In this document: one piece after another, positions 15,422 to 24,137 of the stretch
How positions within the stretch are numbered: the stretch's first letter is position 1
How the letters are laid out: each line of letters begins with the position of its first letter
From: JASHVB01 sp036489395
GTDB lineage: Bacteria; Pseudomonadota; Alphaproteobacteria; Acetobacterales; Acetobacteraceae
DNA length: 64,000 nucleotides
Direction of reading: 5' to 3'
Assembly: GCA_036489395.1 (NCBI GenBank)
Contig: DASXFW010000404.1
Coordinates: 13,943-77,942, forward strand
The notes under the pieces: generated by a model
What the model was told of the DNA's origin: nothing
Seen by the model: the letters and a program-made list of their open reading frames with translations, nothing else
The model's database searches: none
Position numbers and translations under genes: made by a program

Positions 15422-16929
15422 TTCGCATCCGGTTGGTGATGATCGTACCGCTGTTGCTCGCCGGCTGTGCCGTGGGCCCGGACTTCAATGCGCCCGCCAC
15501 GCCAAAAGACGCAGGCTATACCAGCGGGCCATCGCCGACGCAGACCGCGTCCAGCCCAGTGGTGGGCGGCCACGCACAATTCTTCCGCCCCGGCGCCGAA
15601 CTGACCGGCGAATGGTGGACCTTGTTCCACTCCACATCCTTGGACCGGATGATCGCCGACGCACTGCGTGCCAATCCGGACCTCGCGGCGGCGCAAGCGG
15701 CACTGCGCGAGGCCAACGAGAACGTCTATGCCGAGCAAGGCGCGCTGTTCCCGACAGTCGGCGTCAACTTCCAGCCGGAGCGTGCACGCATCTCCGGCGC
15801 GGAATTCGGTGAACCGAACCTGAGCCAGACGCTCAGCCTCGTGACTGCCGGCGTGAACGTATCGTATGCGCCCGACGTGTTCGGCGGCGTGCGGCGACAG
15901 GTCGAATCGCTGGCGGCGCAAGCGGATTACCAGCGCTTCCAACTTGAAGCGACGTACCTGACGCTGACCTCCAATCTTGTCGTCGCGGCCGTGCAGGAGG
16001 CGTCGCTGCGCGGACAGATCCAGGCGACAAACGACATCATCGGGCTGCAGACGCAACAGCTTGGCGTGGTACAGCGGCAGTTCGAACTGGGCGGCGCGGC
16101 GAAATCCGACGTGCTGTCGCAGCAGGCAACGCTGACCTCGACCGAGGCCACATTGCCGCCGTTGCAAAAACAATTGGCGCAAACGCGCGACCAGCTCGCC
16201 GCGTTGCTCGGACGCTTCCCGAACCAGCAGCCGAGTGCGCGGTTCGAACTTACCAGCCTGCAACTGCCGACCGACCTGCCGCTCAGCCTGCCGTCGCAGC
16301 TTGTCGCGCAGCGGCCCGATATCCGCGCCGCCGAAGCAACACTGCACGCCGCCAGCGCCAATGTCGGCGTCGCCATCGCCAACCAGCTGCCGCAGTTCAC
16401 CATCAGCGGTCAGTATGGCTACGAGGCGCTTGGCTTCACCAATCTGTTCTCGCCCGCCAGTGCCATCTGGAGCATCGTCGGCGGCGTCACGCAAAAATTG
16501 TTCGATGCCGGCCAGTTGCTGCACAAGAAGCGCGCCGCGGTCGCGGCATTCGACCAGGCGGCGGCGCAATACCGCAGCACGGTCGTCAAGGCGTTCCAGA
16601 ATGTCGCCGACGCGCTGCATGCCCTGCAATCCGATGCCGACGCGCTGCGCGCGCAGGCAACCGCAGAGCAAACATCGGCCGCCAGCCTTGACCTCGCGCG
16701 CGAACAATACCGATTGGGCGCGATTGCCTACCTGACGCTGGCGGACGCCGAGCGCAGCTACCAGCAGGCCCACATCAACCTGGTGCAGGCACAAGCCAAC
16801 CGCTTCGCCGACACCGCCGCGTTGTTCCAGGCGCTGGGCGGCGGCTGGTGGCACCGCAACGACGTTTCCCCCGCCGCGATCGGCACGCCCGACCGCGTTG
16901 GACTTTCGCTCTCGGCCACGCAGCACTGA
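15418..16929 (+). CDS. RND efflux outer-membrane factor, NodT/OprM-type lipoprotein
   Basis: A 503-residue TolC-like outer-membrane channel. It begins with a lipoprotein signal and lipobox ('LLLAGC'), followed by the 'AVGPDF' start typical of NodT-family outer-membrane factors. Two OEP repeat halves are present, with the conserved 'LVAQRPDIRAAEATL' block opening the second. The start at 15418 overlaps the tetR stop. The membrane fusion protein begins 14 bp after this gene, and the operon order is regulator, channel, adaptor, pump. The channel would export pump substrates across the outer membrane. Confidence 0.93.
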   Translation: MIRIRLVMIVPLLLAGCAVGPDFNAPATPKDAGYTSGPSPTQTASSPVVGGHAQFFRPGAELTGEWWTLFHSTSLDRMIADALRANPDLAAAQAALREANENVYAEQGALFPTVGVNFQPERARISGAEFGEPNLSQTLSLVTAGVNVSYAPDVFGGVRRQVESLAAQADYQRFQLEATYLTLTSNLVVAAVQEASLRGQIQATNDIIGLQTQQLGVVQRQFELGGAAKSDVLSQQATLTSTEATLPPLQKQLAQTRDQLAALLGRFPNQQPSARFELTSLQLPTDLPLSLPSQLVAQRPDIRAAEATLHAASANVGVAIANQLPQFTISGQYGYEALGFTNLFSPASAIWSIVGGVTQKLFDAGQLLHKKRAAVAAFDQAAAQYRSTVVKAFQNVADALHALQSDADALRAQATAEQTSAASLDLAREQYRLGAIAYLTLADAERSYQQAHINLVQAQANRFADTAALFQALGGGWWHRNDVSPAAIGTPDRVGLSLSATQH

Positions 16930-16943
16930 CGGAGATCGCGACC

Positions 16944-18074
16944 ATGATCAAACGCATGATCATCATGCTGATCGCTGTTGCCATTGTGCTTGGCCTCGTG
17001 TTCGGGTTCCAGGCCTTCAAGGCGGGCATGATCAAGAAGGTGATGGCCTCGCTGGCCAATCCGCCGCAGACGGTCTCGACCATCAAGGCTGGCTATGCCG
17101 ACTGGCAGCCGTCGATTTCCGCCGTCGGCAGCCTGCGCGCGGTGAATGGAGCCGACCTGTCGCTGGAGCTGGCGGGCATCGTCAGCGAGATCGACTTCAA
17201 GTCCGGCGACGACGTGGAGGCCGGCCAGGTGCTGCTGCGGCTGCGCGCCGACGATGACATCGCCAGGCTGCACGCGTTGCAGGCGACCGCGGCGCTGGCG
17301 CAGATCAACTACGATCGCGACCGCAAGCAGTTGGCCGCGCAGGCGGTCAGCCGCGCCGTTGTCGATGCCGATGCGGCAACCTTGAAGAACGACGCGGCGC
17401 AGGTCGCGGCGCAGCAGGCGACCGTGGACCAGAAGATTCTGCGCGCGCCGTTTGCCGGCCACCTGGGCATTCGTGCCGTCGATCTGGGCCAGTACCTCGC
17501 GGCGGGCACCCAGGTGGTGACGCTGCAGGCATTGGATCCGCTGTACGCCGATTTCTATCTGCCGCAACAGGCGATTGCGCACCTGAAGGTCGGACAGGGG
17601 GTCACGGTGCACGTCGATACCTATCCGGGCGTGGACTTCCCCGGCAAGATCAGTGCGATCAATCCGCAGGTGGATACCAGCTCGCGCAACGTGCAGGTGC
17701 GGGCGACCCTGGCCAATCCCGATCACCGGCTGCTGCCGGGCATGTTCGCCACGCTGGACATCGACACCGGAGCGCAGCAGCGGCTGATCACCCTGCCGCA
17801 GACCGCGATCGCGTACGCCTCCTACGGCGACACGGTCTTCCTTGTGCTGGGCAAGGGCAGCAATGCGCAGGGCCGGCCGAACCTGATCGCGCAGCAGACC
17901 TTCGTCACGACAGGTGCGACGCGCGGCGACCAGGTCGCGGTGCTGAAGGGCGTCAACGAGGGCGACATGGTGGTGACCGCCGGGCAGATCAAGCTGCACA
18001 ACGGCGTGCCGCTGGTGATCAACAACAGCGTGCAGCCAAGCGACAATCCCAACCCGCACGTGCCGAACGAGTGA
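16944..18074 (+). CDS. RND efflux periplasmic adaptor (membrane fusion protein, HlyD/AcrA family)
   Basis: A 376-residue adaptor linking the inner-membrane RND pump to the outer-membrane channel. ATG 16944 is chosen because GGAG at 16931-16934 precedes it and the product then begins with a hydrophobic anchor ('MIIMLIAVAIVLGLVFG'). The barrel-sandwich/lipoyl half-motifs are visible as 'SAVGSLRAVNGADLSLE' and 'ILRAPFAGHLGIR', with a short helical hairpin between. A beta-barrel domain follows ('VDTSSRNVQVRATL'). It lies 16 bp upstream of the RND gene. Confidence 0.93.
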   Translation: MIKRMIIMLIAVAIVLGLVFGFQAFKAGMIKKVMASLANPPQTVSTIKAGYADWQPSISAVGSLRAVNGADLSLELAGIVSEIDFKSGDDVEAGQVLLRLRADDDIARLHALQATAALAQINYDRDRKQLAAQAVSRAVVDADAATLKNDAAQVAAQQATVDQKILRAPFAGHLGIRAVDLGQYLAAGTQVVTLQALDPLYADFYLPQQAIAHLKVGQGVTVHVDTYPGVDFPGKISAINPQVDTSSRNVQVRATLANPDHRLLPGMFATLDIDTGAQQRLITLPQTAIAYASYGDTVFLVLGKGSNAQGRPNLIAQQTFVTTGATRGDQVAVLKGVNEGDMVVTAGQIKLHNGVPLVINNSVQPSDNPNPHVPNE

Positions 18075-18090
18075 CGGGGGAGCACCCAGC

Positions 18091-21000
18091 ATGAAGTTCA
18101 CCGACATCTTCATCCGCCGCCCGGTGCTCGCGACGGTGGTCAGCCTGATGATCCTGGTGCTGGGCATGCGCTCGCTCAACTCGCTGCCGATTCTGCAATA
18201 TCCGCGCACCGAGAATGCGGTGATCACCGTCACCACCACGATGTATGGCGCCGATCCGGCGGTGGTGGCGGGGTTCATCACCACGCCGCTGGAGAATGCG
18301 ATCGCGCAGGCCAACGGCATCGACTACATGACGTCGAACAGTCAGAGCGGGGCGAGCACGATCAGTGTGAATTTGCGGTTGAATTATGATGCGGACAAGG
18401 CGCTGACGGAGATCACGTCGAAGATCAGCTCCGTGTTGAATCAATTGCCGGCGGGTTCGCAGCAGCCGATCCTGTCGCTGACGGTCGGGCAGACCATCGA
18501 TGCGATGTATATCGGCTTCTATAGCGACGTGATGGCGCCGAACCAGGTGACCGACTACCTGGTGCGCGCGGTGCAGCCGAAGCTGCAGGCCGTGCCAGGC
18601 GTGCAGACGGCGGAGCTGCTGGGCGGCAAGAATTACGCGCTGCGCGCCTGGCTCGATCCGCAGAAGCTGGCCGCCTATGGGCTGACCGCCACCGACGTGT
18701 CGCAGGCCCTGGCGAACAACGACTACATCTCCGGACTTGGCAACACCAAAGGGCAGATGGTGCAGGTCAACCTGTCCGCCTCGACCGATCTGCATTCGCT
18801 GGACGACTTCCGCAATCTGCAGCTCAAGCAGGTGGACGGCGCAATCATCCGGCTGAAGGACGTGGCGAACGTCTCGCTCGGCTTCGACGATTACGAAGGG
18901 CAGGTAAGCTTCGACGGCAAGCGCGCGGTGTATATCGGCGTTCAGGTCGCGCCGGGCGCCAATCTGCTGGATGTGATCAAGGGCGTGCGCGACGTGTTCC
19001 CGTCAATCCAGGCGCAGTTCCCGCACGGGCTGACGGGAACGATCGTGTATGACTCCACCAAGTTCGTGGACAGCTCGATCCACGAGGTGATCTCGACATT
19101 GATCGAGGCGGTGCTGATCGTCACCCTGGTGGTGTTCGTGTTCCTGGGATCGCCGCGCTCGGTGCTGATCCCGGTGATCGCGATACCGCTGTCGCTCGTC
19201 GGCACGTTCACCATGATGCTGATGTTCGGCTTCTCCATCAATCTGCTGACGCTGCTGGCCCTGGTGCTGGCGATCGGCCTGGTGGTGGACGATGCGATCA
19301 TCGTGGTGGAGAACGTCAACCGCCACCTGGAAGAAGGCGTGCGACCAATTCCCGCCGCCATCATGGCGGCGCGCGAGCTCGGCGGACCGATCATCGCGAT
19401 GACCGTCGTGCTGATCGCGGTGTATATCCCGATCGGCTTCCAGGGCGGCCTGACCGGCGCGTTGTTCACTGAGTTCGCCTTCACGCTGGTCGGCACCGTC
19501 ACGGTGTCCGCGGTCATCGCGCTCACCCTGTCGCCGATGATGTGCTCGCGCTTCCTTCGGCCGCACACCTCGGACCGCAGCGGCTGGGAGGCGCGGCTGG
19601 TGGACTTCATCGACCGCCGCTTCAGTTCGGTGCACCGCTGGTATGAACGCCGGCTGCACAACAGCCTGAACTTCCGTCCGGTCACGCTGGTGTTCGCCGC
19701 GATCGTGCTGGGCAGCATCTTCTTCCTCTACACCAGCGCGACCAGCGAACTGGCGCCGCAGGAAGATCAGGGCGTCATCATCGCCGTCTCCACCGCCGCA
19801 CCCAACTCCACGCTGCAGCAGCGGGAGATGTACGACGCGCAGATCAACCAGGCGTTCCGCAATTTCCCCGAAACCGACCACGTGTTCCAACTCGACGTGC
19901 CGGGCCAGAACATCGCCGGCCTCGTGACGAAGCCGTGGGATGAGCGCACGCGCACCACCAACCAGATGCAGCCATTGGTGCAGCAGGCGCTCGGCCACAT
20001 CGCCGGGCTGCGCACGGTCGCGTTCCAGCCGCCGCCGTTGCCGGGTTCGAACGGCCTGCCGATCCAGTTCGTCATCGGCACGACGCAGCCATTCGGTCCG
20101 CTGAACACCGTCGCGCAGCAATTCCTGCAGACCGCGGTGAAGAGCGGGCTGTTCATTTTCCTCAATTCCGACCTGCGCATCGATGCGCCGCAAACGACGG
20201 TGGGGATCGACCGGCAAAAGGCCGCTCTGCTCGGTCTTAAAATGAGCGACATCGGCGCCGCGATGAGCTCGCTGTTGGGCGGCGGCTACGTCAATTACTT
20301 CAGCCTGTCGGGGCGCTCGTACAAAGTGATCCCGCAGGTGCAGCAGCGCTTCCGACTCAACACCGATCAGTTGTTGAATTACTACATCCGTACCGCCACC
20401 GGGCAGGAGGTGCCGCTTTCCACCGTCGCGCACATTGAGACGACGACGGTACCGGAGGCACTGAACCACTTCCAGCAGCTCAACTCGGCGACGATCCAGG
20501 GCGTGCCCGCGCCGGGCGTCGCGCTGGGAACCGCGGTGGACTACCTGACGAAGCTCGCGAAGGAAACGCTCCCGCAGGGCTACACGATCGACTATGGCGG
20601 CCTGTCGCGGCAGTACGTGCAGGAATCCAGCGGCTTCCTCGGCACATTCGGGTTCGCGCTGATCATCATCTTCCTGGCGCTCGCGGCATTGTTCGAAAGC
20701 TTCCGCGACCCGCTGATCATCCTGATCTCGGTGCCGATGTCGATCGCTGGCGCCATGCTGTTCGTCAGCACCGGCATCGGCGGGGCCACGCTGAACATCT
20801 ATACCGAGGTCGGGCTGATCACCCTGATGGGCCTGATCAGCAAGCACGGCATCCTGATCGTCGAATTCGCCAACGAGCTTCAAAAGCAAGGAAGGACCAA
20901 GCGCGCCGCGATCGAGATGGCCGCCGGCATCCGGCTGCGGCCGATCCTGATGACCACCGCGGCGATGGTGCTGGGCGTGATCCCACTGCTGACGGCCAGT

Positions 21001-21189
21001 GGCGCCGGTGCCGTGTCACGCTTCGACATGGGCCTGGTGATCGCCAGCGGCCTGACCGTCGGCACCCTGTTCACATTGTTCGTCGTGCCGGCGGTTTACA
21101 TGCTGCTGGCGGCGGATCACTCGCAGCACGTGGCGGAGGATGTGGCGGAATCGCACACGGCGGAAGTGCCGGTGCTGGGAGCGGAATAA
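18091..21189 (+). CDS. RND multidrug efflux transporter permease (HAE-1/AcrB-MexF superfamily)
   Basis: A full-length 1,032-residue proton-driven pump. The N-terminus 'FTDIFIRRPVLATVVSLM' is the RND start signature. The proton-relay aspartates are visible in TM4 as 'GLVVDDAIIVVENV'. Two periplasmic porter loops and a second TM bundle ('EVGLITLMGLISKHGILIVE') complete the usual 12-TM pseudo-duplicated layout. It is the last gene of the tetR-OMF-MFP-RND operon and is followed by a family I palindrome. The substrate cannot be read from the sequence. Confidence 0.95.
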   Translation: MKFTDIFIRRPVLATVVSLMILVLGMRSLNSLPILQYPRTENAVITVTTTMYGADPAVVAGFITTPLENAIAQANGIDYMTSNSQSGASTISVNLRLNYDADKALTEITSKISSVLNQLPAGSQQPILSLTVGQTIDAMYIGFYSDVMAPNQVTDYLVRAVQPKLQAVPGVQTAELLGGKNYALRAWLDPQKLAAYGLTATDVSQALANNDYISGLGNTKGQMVQVNLSASTDLHSLDDFRNLQLKQVDGAIIRLKDVANVSLGFDDYEGQVSFDGKRAVYIGVQVAPGANLLDVIKGVRDVFPSIQAQFPHGLTGTIVYDSTKFVDSSIHEVISTLIEAVLIVTLVVFVFLGSPRSVLIPVIAIPLSLVGTFTMMLMFGFSINLLTLLALVLAIGLVVDDAIIVVENVNRHLEEGVRPIPAAIMAARELGGPIIAMTVVLIAVYIPIGFQGGLTGALFTEFAFTLVGTVTVSAVIALTLSPMMCSRFLRPHTSDRSGWEARLVDFIDRRFSSVHRWYERRLHNSLNFRPVTLVFAAIVLGSIFFLYTSATSELAPQEDQGVIIAVSTAAPNSTLQQREMYDAQINQAFRNFPETDHVFQLDVPGQNIAGLVTKPWDERTRTTNQMQPLVQQALGHIAGLRTVAFQPPPLPGSNGLPIQFVIGTTQPFGPLNTVAQQFLQTAVKSGLFIFLNSDLRIDAPQTTVGIDRQKAALLGLKMSDIGAAMSSLLGGGYVNYFSLSGRSYKVIPQVQQRFRLNTDQLLNYYIRTATGQEVPLSTVAHIETTTVPEALNHFQQLNSATIQGVPAPGVALGTAVDYLTKLAKETLPQGYTIDYGGLSRQYVQESSGFLGTFGFALIIIFLALAALFESFRDPLIILISVPMSIAGAMLFVSTGIGGATLNIYTEVGLITLMGLISKHGILIVEFANELQKQGRTKRAAIEMAAGIRLRPILMTTAAMVLGVIPLLTASGAGAVSRFDMGLVIASGLTVGTLFTLFVVPAVYMLLAADHSQHVAEDVAESHTAEVPVLGAE

Positions 21190-21220
21190 AGTCAGGAGAG
21201 ACAAAGAGTAAAGACAGAAT

Positions 21221-21344
21221 CCCCCCTCCCCTTGAGGGAGGGGGTCAGGGGGGAGGGGTGCGTACTTCCGAGATACTGCGGCAGTACGCACCCCTCCCCC
21301 TGCCCTTGACCCCTCCCCCTACCCCCTCCCTCAAGGGGAGGGGG
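21221..21344. repeat. Family I inverted repeat, copy B (with internal duplication)
   Basis: The left arm (21221 to about 21266) and right arm (about 21282-21344) match the sequence of copy A. The right arm contains an extra internal partial copy of the C-rich block ('CCCCTCCCCCTGCCCTTGAC'), so the two arms are unequal. It lies between the convergent RND and receiver-domain genes. Confidence 0.85.
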
Positions 21345-21366
21345 AGCCTTAACCGCAGCTTCGCGG

Positions 21367-21765
21367 CTACTCCGGCAGCGCCGTCGCGTCCGTCAGCCAG
21401 GCTTGCAGGTCGTCGGGGTTGATCGGTTTGGCCAGGAACGTGAACCCATGTTCCCGCGCCGCGGCGCTGGAGCTTCGCCCGTGGCTGGCCGACATGATGA
21501 CCGTCGGGATTGGCCGGCTTGCCGAAGCCGCGATATCGCGCGCCACATCGACGCCGGTCTCGCCATTGCCGAGATTGAAGTCGGCGATGATCGCCGCGAC
21601 CTCGACATCCTCCTGTTCGAGCGCGTCGAACACGCCGGCGCGCGAGCGCCCGGCGACGACGCGATATCCCCAGTCGCGCAGCAGCACCTCCTGGCCGAAG
21701 CGAACCAGCGGATCGTCTTCAAGAAGAACGATGCAGGGCGTCACTGCGGGGTTCATGAACAGCAT
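21367..21765 (-). CDS. Stand-alone response-regulator receiver domain
   Basis: A CheY-like receiver without an output domain, about 132 residues. The acidic pocket ('LLEDDPLVRFG'), the phospho-acceptor Asp in 'IIADFNLGNGETG', the Ser in 'VIMSASHG' and the Lys in 'FLAKPINPDD' are all present. ATG 21765 is preferred because GGAG lies 11 nt upstream; ATG 21756 is a possible alternative and ATG 21786 has no ribosome site. No histidine kinase is nearby, so the partner is unknown. Such single-domain receivers usually act in phosphorelays. Confidence 0.85.
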   Translation of the reverse strand: MLFMNPAVTPCIVLLEDDPLVRFGQEVLLRDWGYRVVAGRSRAGVFDALEQEDVEVAAIIADFNLGNGETGVDVARDIAASASRPIPTVIMSASHGRSSSAAAREHGFTFLAKPINPDDLQAWLTDATALPE

Positions 21766-22074
21766 CGTCCTGTATTCTCCGAACATGGGTTCAGCACGCG
21801 GTTGGGAAACATGGTGTCTCCAGGCGGAGATTACAGGATCAGAGGTGTACTGTTAGTTTCCATGCAGGCCGTTGACTGCCTCGACGATGTCGCACCGTAG
21901 CGACGCACTGTGAACACTGACGGCAACTGCGCAATCTGGCGGGGGCCGTTGCTGAGTCAATTCAGGCCGGACGGACTAGTCCATACGGCCGCATCCGTCC
22001 GGATGACTGGCCACCGCGCCTGTTGCAGGTCATTTAACCGCTCTCAAATCGATTGCAGACCAAGGGCGCGCATC

Positions 22075-22326
22075 ATGGCCGTCGATCCCACAGCATTGGC
22101 AAGAAAAGCGCTGGGTCTTCCATCCAGGGACAAGATCTTCGGCGAGGCCTTCACCGCCGCGCGGGCCGGCTATTCGGACGTCGCATGGGAATCACTGGCC
22201 CCGTGGGAGCGGACCGAGGCGATTTATCGAGAGATGCGGCGCCTCGACCACGACCAGGCCCGTCGCCCTTCCGCCGGCAGCGGCCATCGGCGCCTCAAGC
22301 TGGTAGTCCAGGCTCCTGCCGACTGA
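22075..22326 (+). CDS. Small hypothetical protein
   Basis: An 83-residue frame starting 'MAVDPTALARKALGL' with amphipathic, normal-looking composition ('FTAARAGYSDVAWESL', 'WERTEAIYREMRRLDHDQ'). The start at 22075 has only a weak AAGGG ahead of it. I do not recognise a family. The frame is open further upstream to 21910, but that part has poor protein-like composition. The preceding ~290 bp after the receiver gene show nothing else I can support. Confidence 0.45.
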   Translation: MAVDPTALARKALGLPSRDKIFGEAFTAARAGYSDVAWESLAPWERTEAIYREMRRLDHDQARRPSAGSGHRRLKLVVQAPAD

Positions 22327-22414
22327 CGCGCATCCCGGATCGGCGCCACGCAAACCCGGTTGAGTACCGTTTCGCTGGGTGCAATTTTGTCCGATCCGTG
22401 CCATATTGTGCCGC

Positions 22415-22618
22415 ATGGCACTCCCGCTCTTCCAGGTGATCCGGCAGCCGAAAGGATCGTACAGCGTCGATATGACCACGCCGGATGGGCGACGCAAAAC
22501 AGTCTCGGGATTCGCGACCGAGCACGAAGCCACGGCGTGGGTCGTGCAGATGGAGCGTGCGATGCAGGAGAACGATCCACGCTTCCGCCTGCCGCCCCGC
22601 GACAAGGGACGGCACTGA
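22415..22618 (+). CDS. Small hypothetical protein
   Basis: A 67-residue frame starting 'MALPLFQVIRQPKGSYSVD' and continuing 'TTPDGRRKTVSGF', 'EHEATAWVVQMERAM'. The pattern of a short beta-rich start and a helical tail looks like a real small protein. There is no clear ribosome site before the ATG. It is convergent with the DUF2889 gene, 24 bp away. Function is unknown. Confidence 0.5.
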   Translation: MALPLFQVIRQPKGSYSVDMTTPDGRRKTVSGFATEHEATAWVVQMERAMQENDPRFRLPPRDKGRH

Positions 22619-22642
22619 TCGGTGCCGCATTGAGCGGCGGCG

Positions 22643-23284
22643 CTACGGCGTCTCTGCGTCGGTGCGGCTGGTCACCTGTTCCTCGGTCCGGAACAACTCC
22701 GGCCAGCGGCGCCGCACCACGGGGCCATCAGCGGCGTAGGCCAGGCAGGAATTCACGATCGAGCCGACCCCGCCCAGCATCTTCTGCGCAATCCGCTTGT
22801 CCAGCTTGTCGGTGCCGCGTTGCTCGGCCTCGCCGCGCGCCTTCGCCTCCCGCCACGCCTTGTGCGGGCTGACGGTCTGGAACGCGGTCGTCGCCATCTG
22901 CTGCAGCAGCTCGCGCAGATGCGTGCAGCCGGCGGTGCCGCCGACCAGATGCGCCGCCTCGCGCAGGAATCCGGCCTTGATCCGCAGCCCGGCCAGCCGC
23001 GCAAAGTTCGGCGCCGCCTGCGGGCAGGCCACATACGGCGCGCTGTCGGTCGCTGCCTCCGACGCGACGATCAGCATCGTCTCGTCCACCGTCAGCCGCA
23101 GCCACATGTGGTGCAGCTTCTCGCCCGCCTCGACATAGCCGCGGTCGTGGCTGCCGAAGCCGTAGCTTTTCGTGTCCGCCAGCTCGGCCTCGATGTCGTA
23201 CAGGCCGTCCGCACGGCGATAGCCGCGGATCTGGATGTCGCGTGAGTGCAACAGCTCACGGTCCGCGGGCGCGGGGAGCGGCAT
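22643..23284 (-). CDS. DUF2889-family protein
   Basis: A 213-residue protein that starts at 23284 (ribosome site GAGAGGA, 6-7 nt upstream). It begins 'MPLPAPADRELLHSRDIQI', followed by 'GYRRADGLYDIEAELADTKS', which is the usual opening of the DUF2889 family, and has a conserved 'AGCTHLRELL' block. The family is common in alpha- and betaproteobacteria and its biochemical role is not known. A longer frame reaching 23386 is not used because the ribosome site fits only the inner start. Confidence 0.75.
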   Translation of the reverse strand: MPLPAPADRELLHSRDIQIRGYRRADGLYDIEAELADTKSYGFGSHDRGYVEAGEKLHHMWLRLTVDETMLIVASEAATDSAPYVACPQAAPNFARLAGLRIKAGFLREAAHLVGGTAGCTHLRELLQQMATTAFQTVSPHKAWREAKARGEAEQRGTDKLDKRIAQKMLGGVGSIVNSCLAYAADGPVVRRRWPELFRTEEQVTSRTDAETP

Positions 23285-23399
23285 GAGAAATCCTCTCTGG
23301 TGCAGTGCAGCACGCCGGATATGGCATGCGCGCGAAAGAGGTTCAACTTGGGAGGGCAGCACGCGGAAGATGGCCCTGCGCTCCACCCCGCTCGGGCTG

Positions 23400-23729
23400 T
23401 CAGAACACTCGATCCTTGCCGGTGAAGGGAACGATCACGTCATTCGGATCGGCGAGATTGAGCTGCGCGCGGGCACGCTCGTCCAGCGTGTCCAGGTCCA
23501 GATGTCTGGATTGCAGGCCGTAAACCCGCCGCGCCCAGTCATCGTGATCCTGCTGCACCGCCGCCTTGTCAGCCACTGCCTGCTTCAACAGGGCGTCGCG
23601 TTGCGAGTAGGCGAGCAAACCGTGCTGGCCCTGCATGGCGCTCCACCCGAAGAAGACGGCAATACCCAGGAAGACCAGGGGCGCGATGAAGGCTTTCGCC
23701 CGGTCCTTCAGTTGCTGCGGGAACGCCAT
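23400..23729 (-). CDS. Septum-formation-initiator (FtsB/DivIC-like) protein
   Basis: A 109-residue bitopic membrane protein: short cytoplasmic N-terminus, one TM helix ('IAPLVFLGIAVFFGWSAM'), then a coiled-coil region ('DALLKQAVADKAAVQQDHDD') and a short C-terminal tail containing 'ARAQLNLADPNDVIVPF'. This is the FtsB/DivIC layout and fits a role in the FtsQLB division complex. The start at 23729 has GGAG about 10 nt upstream. In alphaproteobacteria this gene often lies between enolase and pyruvate dehydrogenase genes, so its place here beside DUF2889 is unusual. Confidence 0.75.
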   Translation of the reverse strand: MAFPQQLKDRAKAFIAPLVFLGIAVFFGWSAMQGQHGLLAYSQRDALLKQAVADKAAVQQDHDDWARRVYGLQSRHLDLDTLDERARAQLNLADPNDVIVPFTGKDRVF

Positions 23730-23876
23730 CGCGTAACTTCTCCGAATCACTGGGATCAGTATAGCCGCCGCTCGCCAAAGCGTGAATGACAACGGCGGCA
23801 TCTCGCCCCGGTCCTGCCACGGAACAGGGGGACGTTATCGTAGCGGCTGGATTGCGCCGCCCAACAGGAGTGACCC

Positions 23877-24122
23877 ATGCGCGCACGTTCCCTGGTCTTC
23901 GCGGCCCTTGGCGCCGCCTGCATGCTTGGCACCGCAGCGCCGGCGTACGCGGATCACCGCGAGCCGGCACGTCGTGAGGTGCGCGGGGATCGCGATCGCC
24001 ATCGCGACGACTGGCGGGCGGGTTATGCGGCGCCCCCGGTCGTGGTGTCGCCGCCGGGGTATTATGCCCCGCCGCCGATCGCCTACAGCCCGGGCATCAC
24101 GATCGGCGTCACCATCCCCTGA
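23877..24122 (+). CDS. Small secreted proline/tyrosine-rich protein
   Basis: An 81-residue protein with a clear Sec signal peptide (about residues 1-25, 'LVFAALGAACMLGTAAPAYA' with an Ala-X-Ala cleavage site). A highly charged Arg/Asp/His stretch follows, then a Pro/Tyr/Val-rich tail ('PPGYYAPPPIAYSPG'). AGGAG precedes the ATG by about 6 nt. Similar small exported proteins are common in this group and have no assigned role. It is convergent with the PhyH-like gene, 15 bp away. Confidence 0.7.
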   Translation: MRARSLVFAALGAACMLGTAAPAYADHREPARREVRGDRDRHRDDWRAGYAAPPVVVSPPGYYAPPPIAYSPGITIGVTIP

Positions 24123-24137
24123 CCGCGGGCGCCGCGC

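Noticed and set aside
19003..20889. 628-codon antisense frame inside the RND gene
   Set aside because: Arg/Asp/Gln-rich shadow of a clearly conserved transporter gene.
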